Of a stretch of 64,000 nucleotides of DNA, positions 42,989 through 50,855 are shown one piece after another; positions within the stretch are counted from its first letter, which is position 1; each line of letters starts with the position of its first letter. The translations under genes were made by a program, and so were the position numbers. Below the pieces are notes generated by a model, which saw only the letters and a program-made list of their open reading frames with translations, was not told where the DNA came from and did not search any database. The DNA is from UBA2588 sp002339805 (GTDB lineage: Bacteria; Chloroflexota; Dehalococcoidia; Lucifugimonadales; UBA3495). The stretch covers positions 62,001-126,000 of the forward strand of contig JBJKVO010000011.1 of the NCBI GenBank assembly GCA_045562555.1. Direction: 5' to 3'.

Positions 42989-44842
42989 TTAGTTGTTGTA
43001 CTCCGCAATTAAAGGTTTTAATTTTTCAATCAGGACCGGTAGTATTTGCTCCCAATCTCCAACCAGTCCAATATCACAAGCTTTAAAGATGGGGTGTCGT
43101 TTGTTGGTGTTGATTCCTATTATTACACCTGATTTTTGGATGCCCACAGTATGATTGAATGCTCCTCTCAACCCAATGGCTAGGTATATTTTAGGAGAAA
43201 TTGTGGTACCACTTATGCCTACTTGAAATTTATATGGTAACCAGCCTTCATGCACCACGTTCCTACTAGTCGCAACCCCAGCATTCAGGTATTGCGCAAT
43301 ATTGATGATTTTTGCAACATTCTCCTGAGATCCTACTCCCATTCCAATCCCTAAACAAATTGTTGGATTGTTTTCTTGATTTATATCTAATTGACCTTGA
43401 GTGTCTTGGTATTCTCCTACAAGCCTAATAACACTTTTAGTGACATTCTTAGGTTCTAATTCAGTTACTGTGGGTAAAACATCGGCTTTTTGTGGGATTT
43501 GTTCTAACATACCTTCTCGCAATGTGACCATATATGGAGTGGTATTGGATAAAATAGGGGCAATAACATTGCCTCCCAGTGCAGGCTTAATTTGAACCAA
43601 TTGATTGTTGGTGTTTAGTTCTAAGTCGATTGCGTCTCCCGTTAATCCTAACTCTAATCTAGCAGCAATTCTAGAAGCTAAGTCTCTGCCATTGGAAGTT
43701 GCAGGGAACAAGACCGCGTAGGGTTTGCCCTGGAGTATATGATTTGCAAAGCAACTAGCGACTGAATCACTCCAAATTGGACCTAAAGAATCATAGGCAA
43801 TATTAATGACGGAATCTGCTCCCATTTGACCTAATTGGCTGTAATGATTTTGGTTGCTTTCACCAAAGGTTATAGCGGTTACTGAGCTCTTTAATGTCTC
43901 ACTTATTTCACGCGCTTTACCCAACAATTCGAAACTTACCGCTTTGAGCTCCCCATTAATACTTTCGGTTACCACCCATATTTCAGTTCCACTGTTTGGA
44001 AATCGTGAGGAATTACTAACAGGTGTTTCCGGGTTTAAATCTTGGAGTTGCTCAAGAGTAGATTTGATATGAAGTATCGCTTGGTCACAGTTTGTTTCGA
44101 CATCGGTTTCATTTTCAATGACGATTCCCAATCTCTTATTTTCTACTATGCGGATATCTTCTACCCACGTAGGAGAGGCTGCTATGCCGACATCCTCAGG
44201 AGGCAGATCTAGATCCGACGATGATAAGGTGGTTATAGGTAAATTTGCTGCATGCTGCATTTGTTCTCGCGTTGGCCAAGCTTCTTCAGCAATACCTTCG
44301 GTTACTGTTATTAAGCATGGGAATGGACATTCAAATATGCTATAGCCAGTATTTGAATTTTTTGAAGCTTGGATTGTTTTATGTGACGAATCTACTATCA
44401 CATTATGAACATTGCTGATATGAGGAATATTTAGAAATTCAGCAACTTGCGGCCCAACTTGACCAGTTTCCGAATCAGAACTATTCCTACCTGTTATGAT
44501 CATGTCAAAGCCTTCATTTCGTAAGAACGTGCTTAGTATTTTGGATGTGACTAATGTGTCTGATCCCGCAAAAGCACGGTCACTTAACAAAACTGCTTTG
44601 GTAGCTCCAAGTGCAAGGGCTTGCTGGAGTCCATTAGATGCATCAGGAGGACCCATTGTTAGTGCTGTAATATCAACAGGAATTGCCAATTCCTCAAAAA
44701 TTTGTAATGCTCGGTTAAGTCCTAACATGTCAAAGGGATTCGGCTCTGATGGTACTCCGTCCCGATTGATTGTTTTTGTTTCATTGTCAAAAGTTATTCT
44801 GGATACCACCGGTACATATTTGATACAAACACAAATTTTCAT
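42989..44842 (-). CDS. electron transfer flavoprotein, beta and alpha subunits fused
   Basis: 617 residues in one frame. Residues 1-260 are EtfB: KICVCIKYVP at the start, GPPDASNGLQQALALGATKAVLLSD at about 64-88 split by the AMP site, and GRNSSDSETGQVGP at 118-131. After a short linker, 286-617 are EtfA, with the FAD domain at about 490-610: SRNVVHEGW (526-), VGISGTT (541-547) and GLRGAFNH (557-564). Separate etfB and etfA genes are the rule; the VGQTG loop of EtfA reads VGISG here. It carries electrons from dehydrogenases to ETF-quinone oxidoreductase. The two acyl-CoA dehydrogenase genes follow on the same strand. Confidence 0.9.
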   Translation of the reverse strand: MKICVCIKYVPVVSRITFDNETKTINRDGVPSEPNPFDMLGLNRALQIFEELAIPVDITALTMGPPDASNGLQQALALGATKAVLLSDRAFAGSDTLVTSKILSTFLRNEGFDMIITGRNSSDSETGQVGPQVAEFLNIPHISNVHNVIVDSSHKTIQASKNSNTGYSIFECPFPCLITVTEGIAEEAWPTREQMQHAANLPITTLSSSDLDLPPEDVGIAASPTWVEDIRIVENKRLGIVIENETDVETNCDQAILHIKSTLEQLQDLNPETPVSNSSRFPNSGTEIWVVTESINGELKAVSFELLGKAREISETLKSSVTAITFGESNQNHYSQLGQMGADSVINIAYDSLGPIWSDSVASCFANHILQGKPYAVLFPATSNGRDLASRIAARLELGLTGDAIDLELNTNNQLVQIKPALGGNVIAPILSNTTPYMVTLREGMLEQIPQKADVLPTVTELEPKNVTKSVIRLVGEYQDTQGQLDINQENNPTICLGIGMGVGSQENVAKIINIAQYLNAGVATSRNVVHEGWLPYKFQVGISGTTISPKIYLAIGLRGAFNHTVGIQKSGVIIGINTNKRHPIFKACDIGLVGDWEQILPVLIEKLKPLIAEYNN

Positions 44843-44930
44843 GTTGAATCCTTATTAGTTATGCAAATTGACTATTGATGAAATACGTCTACAATCGTAG
44901 TAGATTTGAATATATGGTAAAGAGTTTATT

Positions 44931-45851
44931 GTGAAAATACTAGTAATGGGTACAGGTGGAGTAGGAGGATACTTTGGTGGTCTGCTAGGTCGTGCTGGAC
45001 ATGATGTCACCTTCGTAGCTCGAGGGGCTCACTTAGCTGCCATGCAGGCATCCGGGTTACATGTTGAAAGTACAAATAAAGGTAATTTTACTGTTCAATG
45101 TAATGCAACTGATACTCCTAATGCTTCGGATATTTCAGAGTTGATAATTTTTTCAGTGAAAATGTTTCAGAATGCAGATGCAATAAAATTAATAAGCCCT
45201 GCCGTGGGACAAGATACGGTTATTCTATCGATTCAAAATGGCATTGATAATGGTCAGATTCTGTCACAAGCTTTTTCGTATAAAAACGTAATGATAGGAT
45301 CTGCTTTCGTGGAAGGTCGCATAAAATCTCCCGGGATAGTCACTCAAGGTGGTCCAGGGATAGCAGCATTCGGGGAACAGTTTCTTGGGTTGTCAGACAG
45401 AGCCAAAAGATTCCATGAAGTTTTTAAAGAAGCAGAATGGGATGTAGAGCTTCATGAAAACATGGAAGGTGTTTTATGGAAGAAATTTGCATATTTGGTA
45501 GCGTCAGCATCTATTTGTTCAGCGAGTCATTCTGATTATGGATCAATGAGAACCAACCCGGAAACGCGACAATTGATAATTAAAGGAATATCTGAGGTAT
45601 TAGCTGTCGGAGAGGCATTAGGTAAGCCAATTATGGAAGATTCGTTGGAATGGGCGGAGAATTCATTAGACAGATTCCCCGCTTCTGGCAAGGCTTCTAT
45701 GGCAAAGGACTTTCTGGAAGGCAGGCCGGTGGAATTGGAAGGCCTAACAGGTAGGGTTGTGCAATTAGGATTGGAATTAAGTGTGCCAACTCCAGTGTGT
45801 ACCATGCTTTACGCAATATTGAAGCCTTGGGCTAACAATATTGATGCTTGA
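44931..45851 (+). CDS. panE: 2-dehydropantoate 2-reductase
   Basis: 306 residues from GTG 44931. MGTGGVGGYFGGLLGRAGHDV is the Rossmann motif start, FSVKMFQNADA carries the catalytic-region Lys and LWKKFAYLVASAS the second conserved Lys-containing helix; DFLEGRPVELEGLTG is the C-terminal substrate part. It reduces ketopantoate to pantoate with NADPH for CoA synthesis; related ketoacid reductases cannot be fully excluded. It is divergent from the EtfBA gene. Confidence 0.88.
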   Translation: MKILVMGTGGVGGYFGGLLGRAGHDVTFVARGAHLAAMQASGLHVESTNKGNFTVQCNATDTPNASDISELIIFSVKMFQNADAIKLISPAVGQDTVILSIQNGIDNGQILSQAFSYKNVMIGSAFVEGRIKSPGIVTQGGPGIAAFGEQFLGLSDRAKRFHEVFKEAEWDVELHENMEGVLWKKFAYLVASASICSASHSDYGSMRTNPETRQLIIKGISEVLAVGEALGKPIMEDSLEWAENSLDRFPASGKASMAKDFLEGRPVELEGLTGRVVQLGLELSVPTPVCTMLYAILKPWANNIDA

Positions 45852-45867
45852 AAGTGTTCTTAAATGA

Positions 45868-45897
45868 TTGACATAATTGCGTCCCAGCGCGGATAAT
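45868..45897 (+). promoter_or_regulatory. strong sigma-70 promoter of the SAM-recycling operon
   Basis: A perfect TTGACA (45868-45873) and GATAAT (45892-45897) are 18 bases apart. The transcript should start near 45904, which leaves a leader of about 135 bases before the mtnA TTG. Confidence 0.75.
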
Positions 45898-45903
45898 TGT
45901 ACG

Positions 45904-46039
45904 CTGTAGACTCAGTAGCAGGTGAAGGTACGGATTCAAGCGAATTCACCTCACCAATGTTCAGATTAAGATTAGGAATGAAACTACAAATTGAATCTGG
46001 CTTCTCTACAATGAGAAGCTTTTTTTTTGGAGTTAATGA
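45904..46039 (+). ncRNA. structured 5' leader of the mtnA operon, candidate attenuator/riboswitch
   Basis: Helices seen by eye: AGGUGAA (45920-45926) with UUCACCU (45945-45951); an alternative GGAUUC/GAAUUC hairpin (45932-45937/45942-45947) that competes with it; UCAGAUUAA (45961-45969) with UUGAAUCUGG (45991-46000, one bulge); then the intrinsic terminator at 46000-46028. GUGAAG (45922-45927) can also pair, with one mismatch, to the left terminator arm (46001-46006), which would exclude both the first helix and the terminator. This is the usual logic of a transcription attenuator. I saw no SAM-I, SAM-II, SAM-IV or SAH riboswitch core. Confidence 0.5.
46000..46028 (+). terminator. intrinsic terminator directly before the mtnA ribosome binding site
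   Basis: GCTTCTC-TACAAT-GAGAAGC followed by nine T (46020-46028). The GGAG site of mtnA begins at 46029, the base after the T-tract, so the hairpin controls entry into the operon rather than ending panE only. Confidence 0.85.
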
Positions 46040-47065
46040 TTGCAGGAAATCATACCAATAAATTGGGAAGATGAAGCCCTTCATATTTTAGATCAGACTA
46101 AACTTCCATTACGAGAGGAAGTGTTGAAGTTGACACATTATCAGGACGTAATCGAGGCTATCCGCTCGCTAAGAGTTAGGGGAGCTCCGGCTATAGGTGT
46201 TGCAGCGGGATATGGTATGGCGCTAGCTGCTAAAAACATAGGTAACGATCCTGATTTTATGAATAAGTTTAAGGATGCTGCTGCACAAATGATTGCTGCC
46301 CGACCTACAGCTGTGAACTTATCGTGGGCAGTTAAACAGATGTTGGAAATATCTAGACTGATAGTAGACACTGATAAGATTCCCGATGCTATTTTGGAAG
46401 AAGCTATTCAAATACACCAAAAAGATGAAGCAATAAACAGACAAATGGGAGCAATAGGTAAAGAAGTTCTTTCGGATGTGTCCAGTGTTTTAACTCATTG
46501 TAACACTGGAGCTTTAGCGACTTCAGCATATGGTACAGCTTTTGGCGTTATCAGAGCCGGAATAGAGTCAGGTTTGGAATTCTCGGTATTTAATACAGAA
46601 ACGAGGCCATTTTATCAAGGTTCTAGACTGACTTCATGGGAATTTCAAAAATTAGGTGTTGAATCTACCCTTGTTGTGGATTCTGCAGCAGGTTCTTTGA
46701 TGAATCAAGGTAAAATAGGCTGCGTAGTAACTGGAGCTGATAGGATAGCATCAAATGGGGACAGCGCTAATAAAATAGGAACTTATTCACTGGCAGTTTT
46801 GGCAAAAGAAAATAACATACCGTTTTATATTGTTGCTCCAACTAGCACCATAGATATGACACTTAAATCTGGATCGGAAATTGAAATAGAATATAGGAAT
46901 CAGGAAGAAATAACTCATCATGCAGGAGATCGTATATCACCTGATGGAGTGAAGGCTTTGAATCCATCGTTCGATGTAACTCCAGCAAGATATATCACTG
47001 GAATAATAACTGAGAAAGCGATTTGTAGACCTGTTTATGAGGAATCTATCGCTAGCATTATGTAG
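46040..47065 (+). CDS. mtnA: S-methyl-5-thioribose-1-phosphate isomerase
   Basis: 341 residues from TTG 46040 (GGAG at 46029-46032, 7-base spacer; the nearby ATG at 46036 is out of frame). RGAPAIGVAAGYG at about 47-59, catalytic Cys154 in THCNTGALAT and Asp234 in TGADRIASNGD are the MtnA hallmarks. It isomerises methylthioribose-1-phosphate to methylthioribulose-1-phosphate in methionine salvage. First gene of the SAM-recycling operon; the mtnP ATG follows its stop without a gap. The later salvage genes (mtnB, mtnD) are not in the window. Confidence 0.95.
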   Translation: MQEIIPINWEDEALHILDQTKLPLREEVLKLTHYQDVIEAIRSLRVRGAPAIGVAAGYGMALAAKNIGNDPDFMNKFKDAAAQMIAARPTAVNLSWAVKQMLEISRLIVDTDKIPDAILEEAIQIHQKDEAINRQMGAIGKEVLSDVSSVLTHCNTGALATSAYGTAFGVIRAGIESGLEFSVFNTETRPFYQGSRLTSWEFQKLGVESTLVVDSAAGSLMNQGKIGCVVTGADRIASNGDSANKIGTYSLAVLAKENNIPFYIVAPTSTIDMTLKSGSEIEIEYRNQEEITHHAGDRISPDGVKALNPSFDVTPARYITGIITEKAICRPVYEESIASIM

Positions 47066-47926
47066 ATGATTATAGAAACAGCTATTATAGGTGGAAGTGG
47101 ATTATATGATTTGGAAGGAATACAGGATGTCCAAAGCGTAGATATCTCAACGCCTTATGGCCAGCCAAGTGATAGCATAATGGTAGGTAGCCTGGATGGA
47201 GTTAATGTTGCCTTCCTCCCAAGACATGGAAGAGGACATAAAATCAATCCTACTCAGGTGCCATACAGGGCTAACATATATGCTCTTAAGACATTGGGGG
47301 TCCAGCGTATCATATCGATAAGTGCTGTGGGGAGCTTGGTTGAAGAATTACCACCAAGAAGCCTGGTTATCCCTAACCAATTGATTGATAGAACACGGCA
47401 AAGAAACTCTACATTTTTTGAAGACGGTATTGTAGCCCACGTGAGTTTAGCTGATCCTTTTTGTCCCAGGTTATCAGATTTGATCTACGAGAGTGTTGAA
47501 GGATTTGATATTAATTTTCAAAAAGACGCAACTTGGGTGGTTATGGAAGGCCCTGCGTTCTCAACTAGAGCAGAATCACATTTATATAAGAGTTGGGGCG
47601 CTCATATTATCGGTATGACTGCACTCCCAGAAGCTAAATTAGCTAGAGAAGCTGAGATTTGTTATTCTGCTATGGCTTGGGTTACAGATTATGACTGCTG
47701 GAGAGAGGACGAAGAAGATGTTTCAGTTGAAATAGTTATAGCTAACCTTCAGCATAACGTGAGTGTTTCCAAGGATATTCTCGCAAAAGTCATAAAACGA
47801 AGTGGGGGTTTGGAATCCTGTGTGTGTAATGAAGCTCTTAAATTTGCTATTATTACTGACTCTACACAGATAAATTTAGAAAACAAAAATAAATTACGGC
47901 CATTGCTGGCTAAATACTTAGATTAA
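47066..47926 (+). CDS. mtnP: S-methyl-5'-thioadenosine phosphorylase
   Basis: 286 residues. IIGGSGLYDLEG is the phosphate loop, LPRHGRGHKINPTQVPYRAN and EGPAFSTRAES the purine and ribose sites, and MTALPEAKLAREAEI the MTAP-specific Met-containing part. It cleaves 5'-methylthioadenosine to adenine and methylthioribose-1-phosphate, the substrate of MtnA. Its ATG directly abuts the mtnA stop, so translation is coupled. Confidence 0.95.
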   Translation: MIIETAIIGGSGLYDLEGIQDVQSVDISTPYGQPSDSIMVGSLDGVNVAFLPRHGRGHKINPTQVPYRANIYALKTLGVQRIISISAVGSLVEELPPRSLVIPNQLIDRTRQRNSTFFEDGIVAHVSLADPFCPRLSDLIYESVEGFDINFQKDATWVVMEGPAFSTRAESHLYKSWGAHIIGMTALPEAKLAREAEICYSAMAWVTDYDCWREDEEDVSVEIVIANLQHNVSVSKDILAKVIKRSGGLESCVCNEALKFAIITDSTQINLENKNKLRPLLAKYLD

Positions 47927-47948
47927 ATTAGATATTAGGAGAATAAAA

Positions 47949-48296
47949 ATGCCTAGAAAAGAAAACGGAGAACCGTATTACAGAGTAGATTCACCTGAAG
48001 CAAGTACCATTTTGAACGAAGATCCGGATAACACTGTTGTTATCGACGTTCGAAGGGAAGATGAATGGGAAACTGGACACGTTACAGGAGCCATTCACAT
48101 TCCTGTGGATGATTTGTTGGATCGTACCGATGAAATTCCTACAGATAAAAAGGTTTTATTTATATGTGCTGCCGGAGTTAGGAGTGGCCTAGCTTGTGAA
48201 ATGGCTGCCAGCATAGGATTTGATTCGGAAATGTTATACAACATAGAAGACGGGACACCATCCTGGATAGCATCAGGGCTACCCACCACTTACTAA
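47949..48296 (+). CDS. rhodanese-like domain protein
   Basis: 115 residues, one rhodanese domain. VIDVRREDEWETGHVTGAIH and the active-site loop FICAAGVRSG with Cys73 are intact, so it can form a persulfide. The gene is inside the SAM-recycling operon between mtnP and ahcY with its own AGGAG site. Inference: sulfur transfer connected to homocysteine or methionine metabolism, or a role unrelated to its neighbours. Confidence 0.9.
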   Translation: MPRKENGEPYYRVDSPEASTILNEDPDNTVVIDVRREDEWETGHVTGAIHIPVDDLLDRTDEIPTDKKVLFICAAGVRSGLACEMAASIGFDSEMLYNIEDGTPSWIASGLPTTY

Positions 48297-48334
48297 ATTA
48301 GGACTACCTTTACACAATACTATGGAGGATAATT

Positions 48335-49603
48335 TTGGGAATATCTAATAATGGGGATGTTAAAGATTTAACGCTATCTGATCAAGGAGTAAATCGAATT
48401 GAATGGGCTGGCAGAGAGATGCCGGTGCTTAAATTAATACAAGAGAGATTCGAGAAGGAAAAACCTCTTGATGGGATTAGAATAGCCGCTTGTTTACATG
48501 TGACAACTGAGACAGCTAATTTGGCTATAGCAATCAAAGCTGCAGGAGCTGATTTGGTGTTGTGTGCCAGCAACCCGCTAAGCACCCAAGATGAAGTGGC
48601 TGCTGCGTTGACTAAAGAATATGGAATACCAACGTATGCAATTAAAGGAGAAGATGACGAAACATATTATTCACATATCAAAACTGTTTTAGGACATAAG
48701 CCTCAAGTTACTTTGGACGATGGAGCTGACTTAGTCAGTATTCTACATAAAGAGTACCCTGAGCTGATTGACGGGGTGATAGGTGGTACAGAAGAAACTA
48801 CTACGGGGGTTATAAGGCTCAATGCGATGGCAGCTGATAAAGCTCTGAAGTACCCGATTATAGCCGTCAATGAAGCTGATACGAAGCACTTTTTTGACAA
48901 TAGGTATGGCACAGGTCAGAGTACATTGGATGGGATTACTAGGGCTACTAATTTACTATGGGCAGGAAGAAAAGTTGTAATTGGTGGATATGGCTGGTGT
49001 GGCAGAGGTGTAGCCTCTAGAGCTAAAGGATTAGGGGCTCATGTGATTGTAACGGAAGTTCAACCCATTAGAGCTTTAGAAGCAGTAATGGATGGCTTTA
49101 CTGTTATGCCGGGAGCAGAGGCTGCTGCAGTAGGAGAAGTATTTATCACAGTTACTGGAGGCTTACATACTCTTGGTAGAGAGCACTTCGCTGTAATGCC
49201 TGATGGGGCTGTTTTATCTAATAGTGGGCATTTTAATGTCGAGATAGACATACCTGCATTGGAAGATATGGCTGTTTCTAAACGTACTGTAAGAGAATTC
49301 GTTGATGAATATGAAATGCCTGACGGGAGAACACTATACCTTTTAGGAGAAGGTAGACTTATAAATTTGGCTGCAGCTGAGGGCCACCCTTCTGCTGTTA
49401 TGGACATGAGTTTCGCTAATCAAGCTTTGAGCCTTGAATATCTAATGGAAAATGCTAAGACTATGGAAAATGGTGTTTATGTGGTTCCAAGAGATATTGA
49501 TGATGAAGTCGGAAGGCTAAAGTTAGCCGCATTAGGTGTGTCTATTGACACACTGAGTGAAGAGCAAGAAAAATATATAAATAGTTGGGAAGAAGGAACC
49601 TAA
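48335..49603 (+). CDS. ahcY: adenosylhomocysteinase
   Basis: 422 residues from TTG 48335, with GGAGG 6 bases upstream. LHVTTETANLA, CASNPLSTQDEVAAAL, GYGWCGRGVASRAKGLGA (NAD site) and SNSGHFNVEID are the conserved blocks; the length is that of the shorter bacterial/archaeal type without the extra insert. It hydrolyses S-adenosylhomocysteine to homocysteine and adenosine. Placed between salvage enzymes and metK, it closes the methyl cycle. Confidence 0.95.
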   Translation: MGISNNGDVKDLTLSDQGVNRIEWAGREMPVLKLIQERFEKEKPLDGIRIAACLHVTTETANLAIAIKAAGADLVLCASNPLSTQDEVAAALTKEYGIPTYAIKGEDDETYYSHIKTVLGHKPQVTLDDGADLVSILHKEYPELIDGVIGGTEETTTGVIRLNAMAADKALKYPIIAVNEADTKHFFDNRYGTGQSTLDGITRATNLLWAGRKVVIGGYGWCGRGVASRAKGLGAHVIVTEVQPIRALEAVMDGFTVMPGAEAAAVGEVFITVTGGLHTLGREHFAVMPDGAVLSNSGHFNVEIDIPALEDMAVSKRTVREFVDEYEMPDGRTLYLLGEGRLINLAAAEGHPSAVMDMSFANQALSLEYLMENAKTMENGVYVVPRDIDDEVGRLKLAALGVSIDTLSEEQEKYINSWEEGT

Positions 49604-49619
49604 TCTTAAGGAGTATAAA

Positions 49620-50822
49620 ATGCCACTATTGTTTAATGAATCTCCAAGTTACTTATTAACTTCGGAATCAGTTACAGAAGGACACCCTGATAAATTATGC
49701 GACCAAATATCTGATGCTGTTATTGACGCAGTAATGAGCGATGATCCGATGGGAAGAGTAGCTTGTGAAACAGCAATGACTAATGGATTAGTGGTTGTGA
49801 TGGGAGAAATAACTACGAAAGCTAATTTGAATATCCCTGAAATTGTTCGAGCAACGTTGAAAAAAGCAGGATATACAAATTCTGATTACGGGATTGATGG
49901 TGATAGTTGTGGAGTGAGCGTCAGCGTGGGCAAACAGTCAACTGACATCGATGCTGGGGTTAGTAATGCCATAGAGACAAGAGAAGATGGAGATGCTGAT
50001 CAATCTACCGGAGCAGGTGATCAAGGGATGATGGTAGGTTTCGCTTGCAACGAAACTGAAGAATTGATGCCTTTGACTATAAGTTTATCTCACCGATTAG
50101 TTAGGCAATTAGCCGAAGTACGTAAAAATGGAACTTTGCCATATTTGAGACCCGATGGGAAATCTCAGGTGACAGTTGAATACAAATATGGAAAGCCTCA
50201 TAGAGTGGATACTGTGGTTATAAGTACTCAGCATGATCCTGATGTAGACAACAGTACTATTGATAGAGATATCAGAGAGCATGTAATCTCCAAGATAGTA
50301 CCCTCAGACATGTTGGATGACAAGACCAATTATTATATTAATCCAAGTGGACGATTCGTTATCGGTGGACCTGCAGGTGACGCCGGTTTAACTGGCAGGA
50401 AAATTATTGTCGATACTTATGGCGGGATAGCTAGGCATGGAGGCGGAGCATTTTCAGGTAAGGACTGTACAAAAGTAGACAGATCTGGTTCCTATGCAGC
50501 AAGATATGTTGCTAAAAACATTGTGGCTGCCGGTTTATCTGATCGAGCAGAAGTTCTTGTCTCTTATGCTATCGGAGTAGCGACACCCACTTCAATTAGC
50601 GTAGAGACTTTTGATACTAATCATGTCGACAACCAGATTATAAATGATTTAGTTATGAAAACTTTTGACTTAAGACCAGATGCTATTATAAGGGACTTAA
50701 ATCTTAGACGTCCTATATACTCTCCTACAGCAGCATATGGACATTTCGGTAGACTCGACTTGGATTTACCATGGGAACAAACAGACAAAGCAGACACTTT
50801 AAGGAAAGCAGCAGGATTATAG
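49620..50822 (+). CDS. metK: methionine adenosyltransferase (SAM synthetase)
   Basis: 400 residues. TSESVTEGHPDKLCDQISDA at the start, GAGDQGMMVGFA in the middle, and GGGAFSGKDCTKVDRS with AARYVAKNIVAA are the MetK signatures. AAGGAG precedes the ATG. It makes SAM from methionine and ATP, the input of every other enzyme of the operon. A hairpin spans its stop codon. Confidence 0.97.
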   Translation: MPLLFNESPSYLLTSESVTEGHPDKLCDQISDAVIDAVMSDDPMGRVACETAMTNGLVVVMGEITTKANLNIPEIVRATLKKAGYTNSDYGIDGDSCGVSVSVGKQSTDIDAGVSNAIETREDGDADQSTGAGDQGMMVGFACNETEELMPLTISLSHRLVRQLAEVRKNGTLPYLRPDGKSQVTVEYKYGKPHRVDTVVISTQHDPDVDNSTIDRDIREHVISKIVPSDMLDDKTNYYINPSGRFVIGGPAGDAGLTGRKIIVDTYGGIARHGGGAFSGKDCTKVDRSGSYAARYVAKNIVAAGLSDRAEVLVSYAIGVATPTSISVETFDTNHVDNQIINDLVMKTFDLRPDAIIRDLNLRRPIYSPTAAYGHFGRLDLDLPWEQTDKADTLRKAAGL

Positions 50823-50833
50823 ACTGCTGCTTT
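50805..50833 (+). terminator. hairpin terminator overlapping the metK stop codon
   Basis: AAAGCAGCAG (50805-50814) and CTGCTGCTTT (50824-50833) form a perfect 10-bp stem with a 9-base loop that contains the TAG stop. The downstream tract TTTAATTATAAATTT is T/A-rich but not pure T. It probably reduces read-through from metK into the phosphohexomutase gene, with ribosomes at the stop codon affecting folding. Confidence 0.65.
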
Positions 50834-50855
50834 AATTATAAATTTGAGGTAGAGA

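Noticed and set aside
45904..46039. Known SAM-I, SAM-II, SAM-IV or SAH riboswitch in the mtnA leader
   Set aside because: None of their conserved cores was recognised by eye; an Infernal search is the real test.
45860..46084. 74-codon minus-strand open frame over the mtnA leader
   Set aside because: It covers the promoter, the leader helices and the terminator of the plus-strand operon and has no protein-like pattern.
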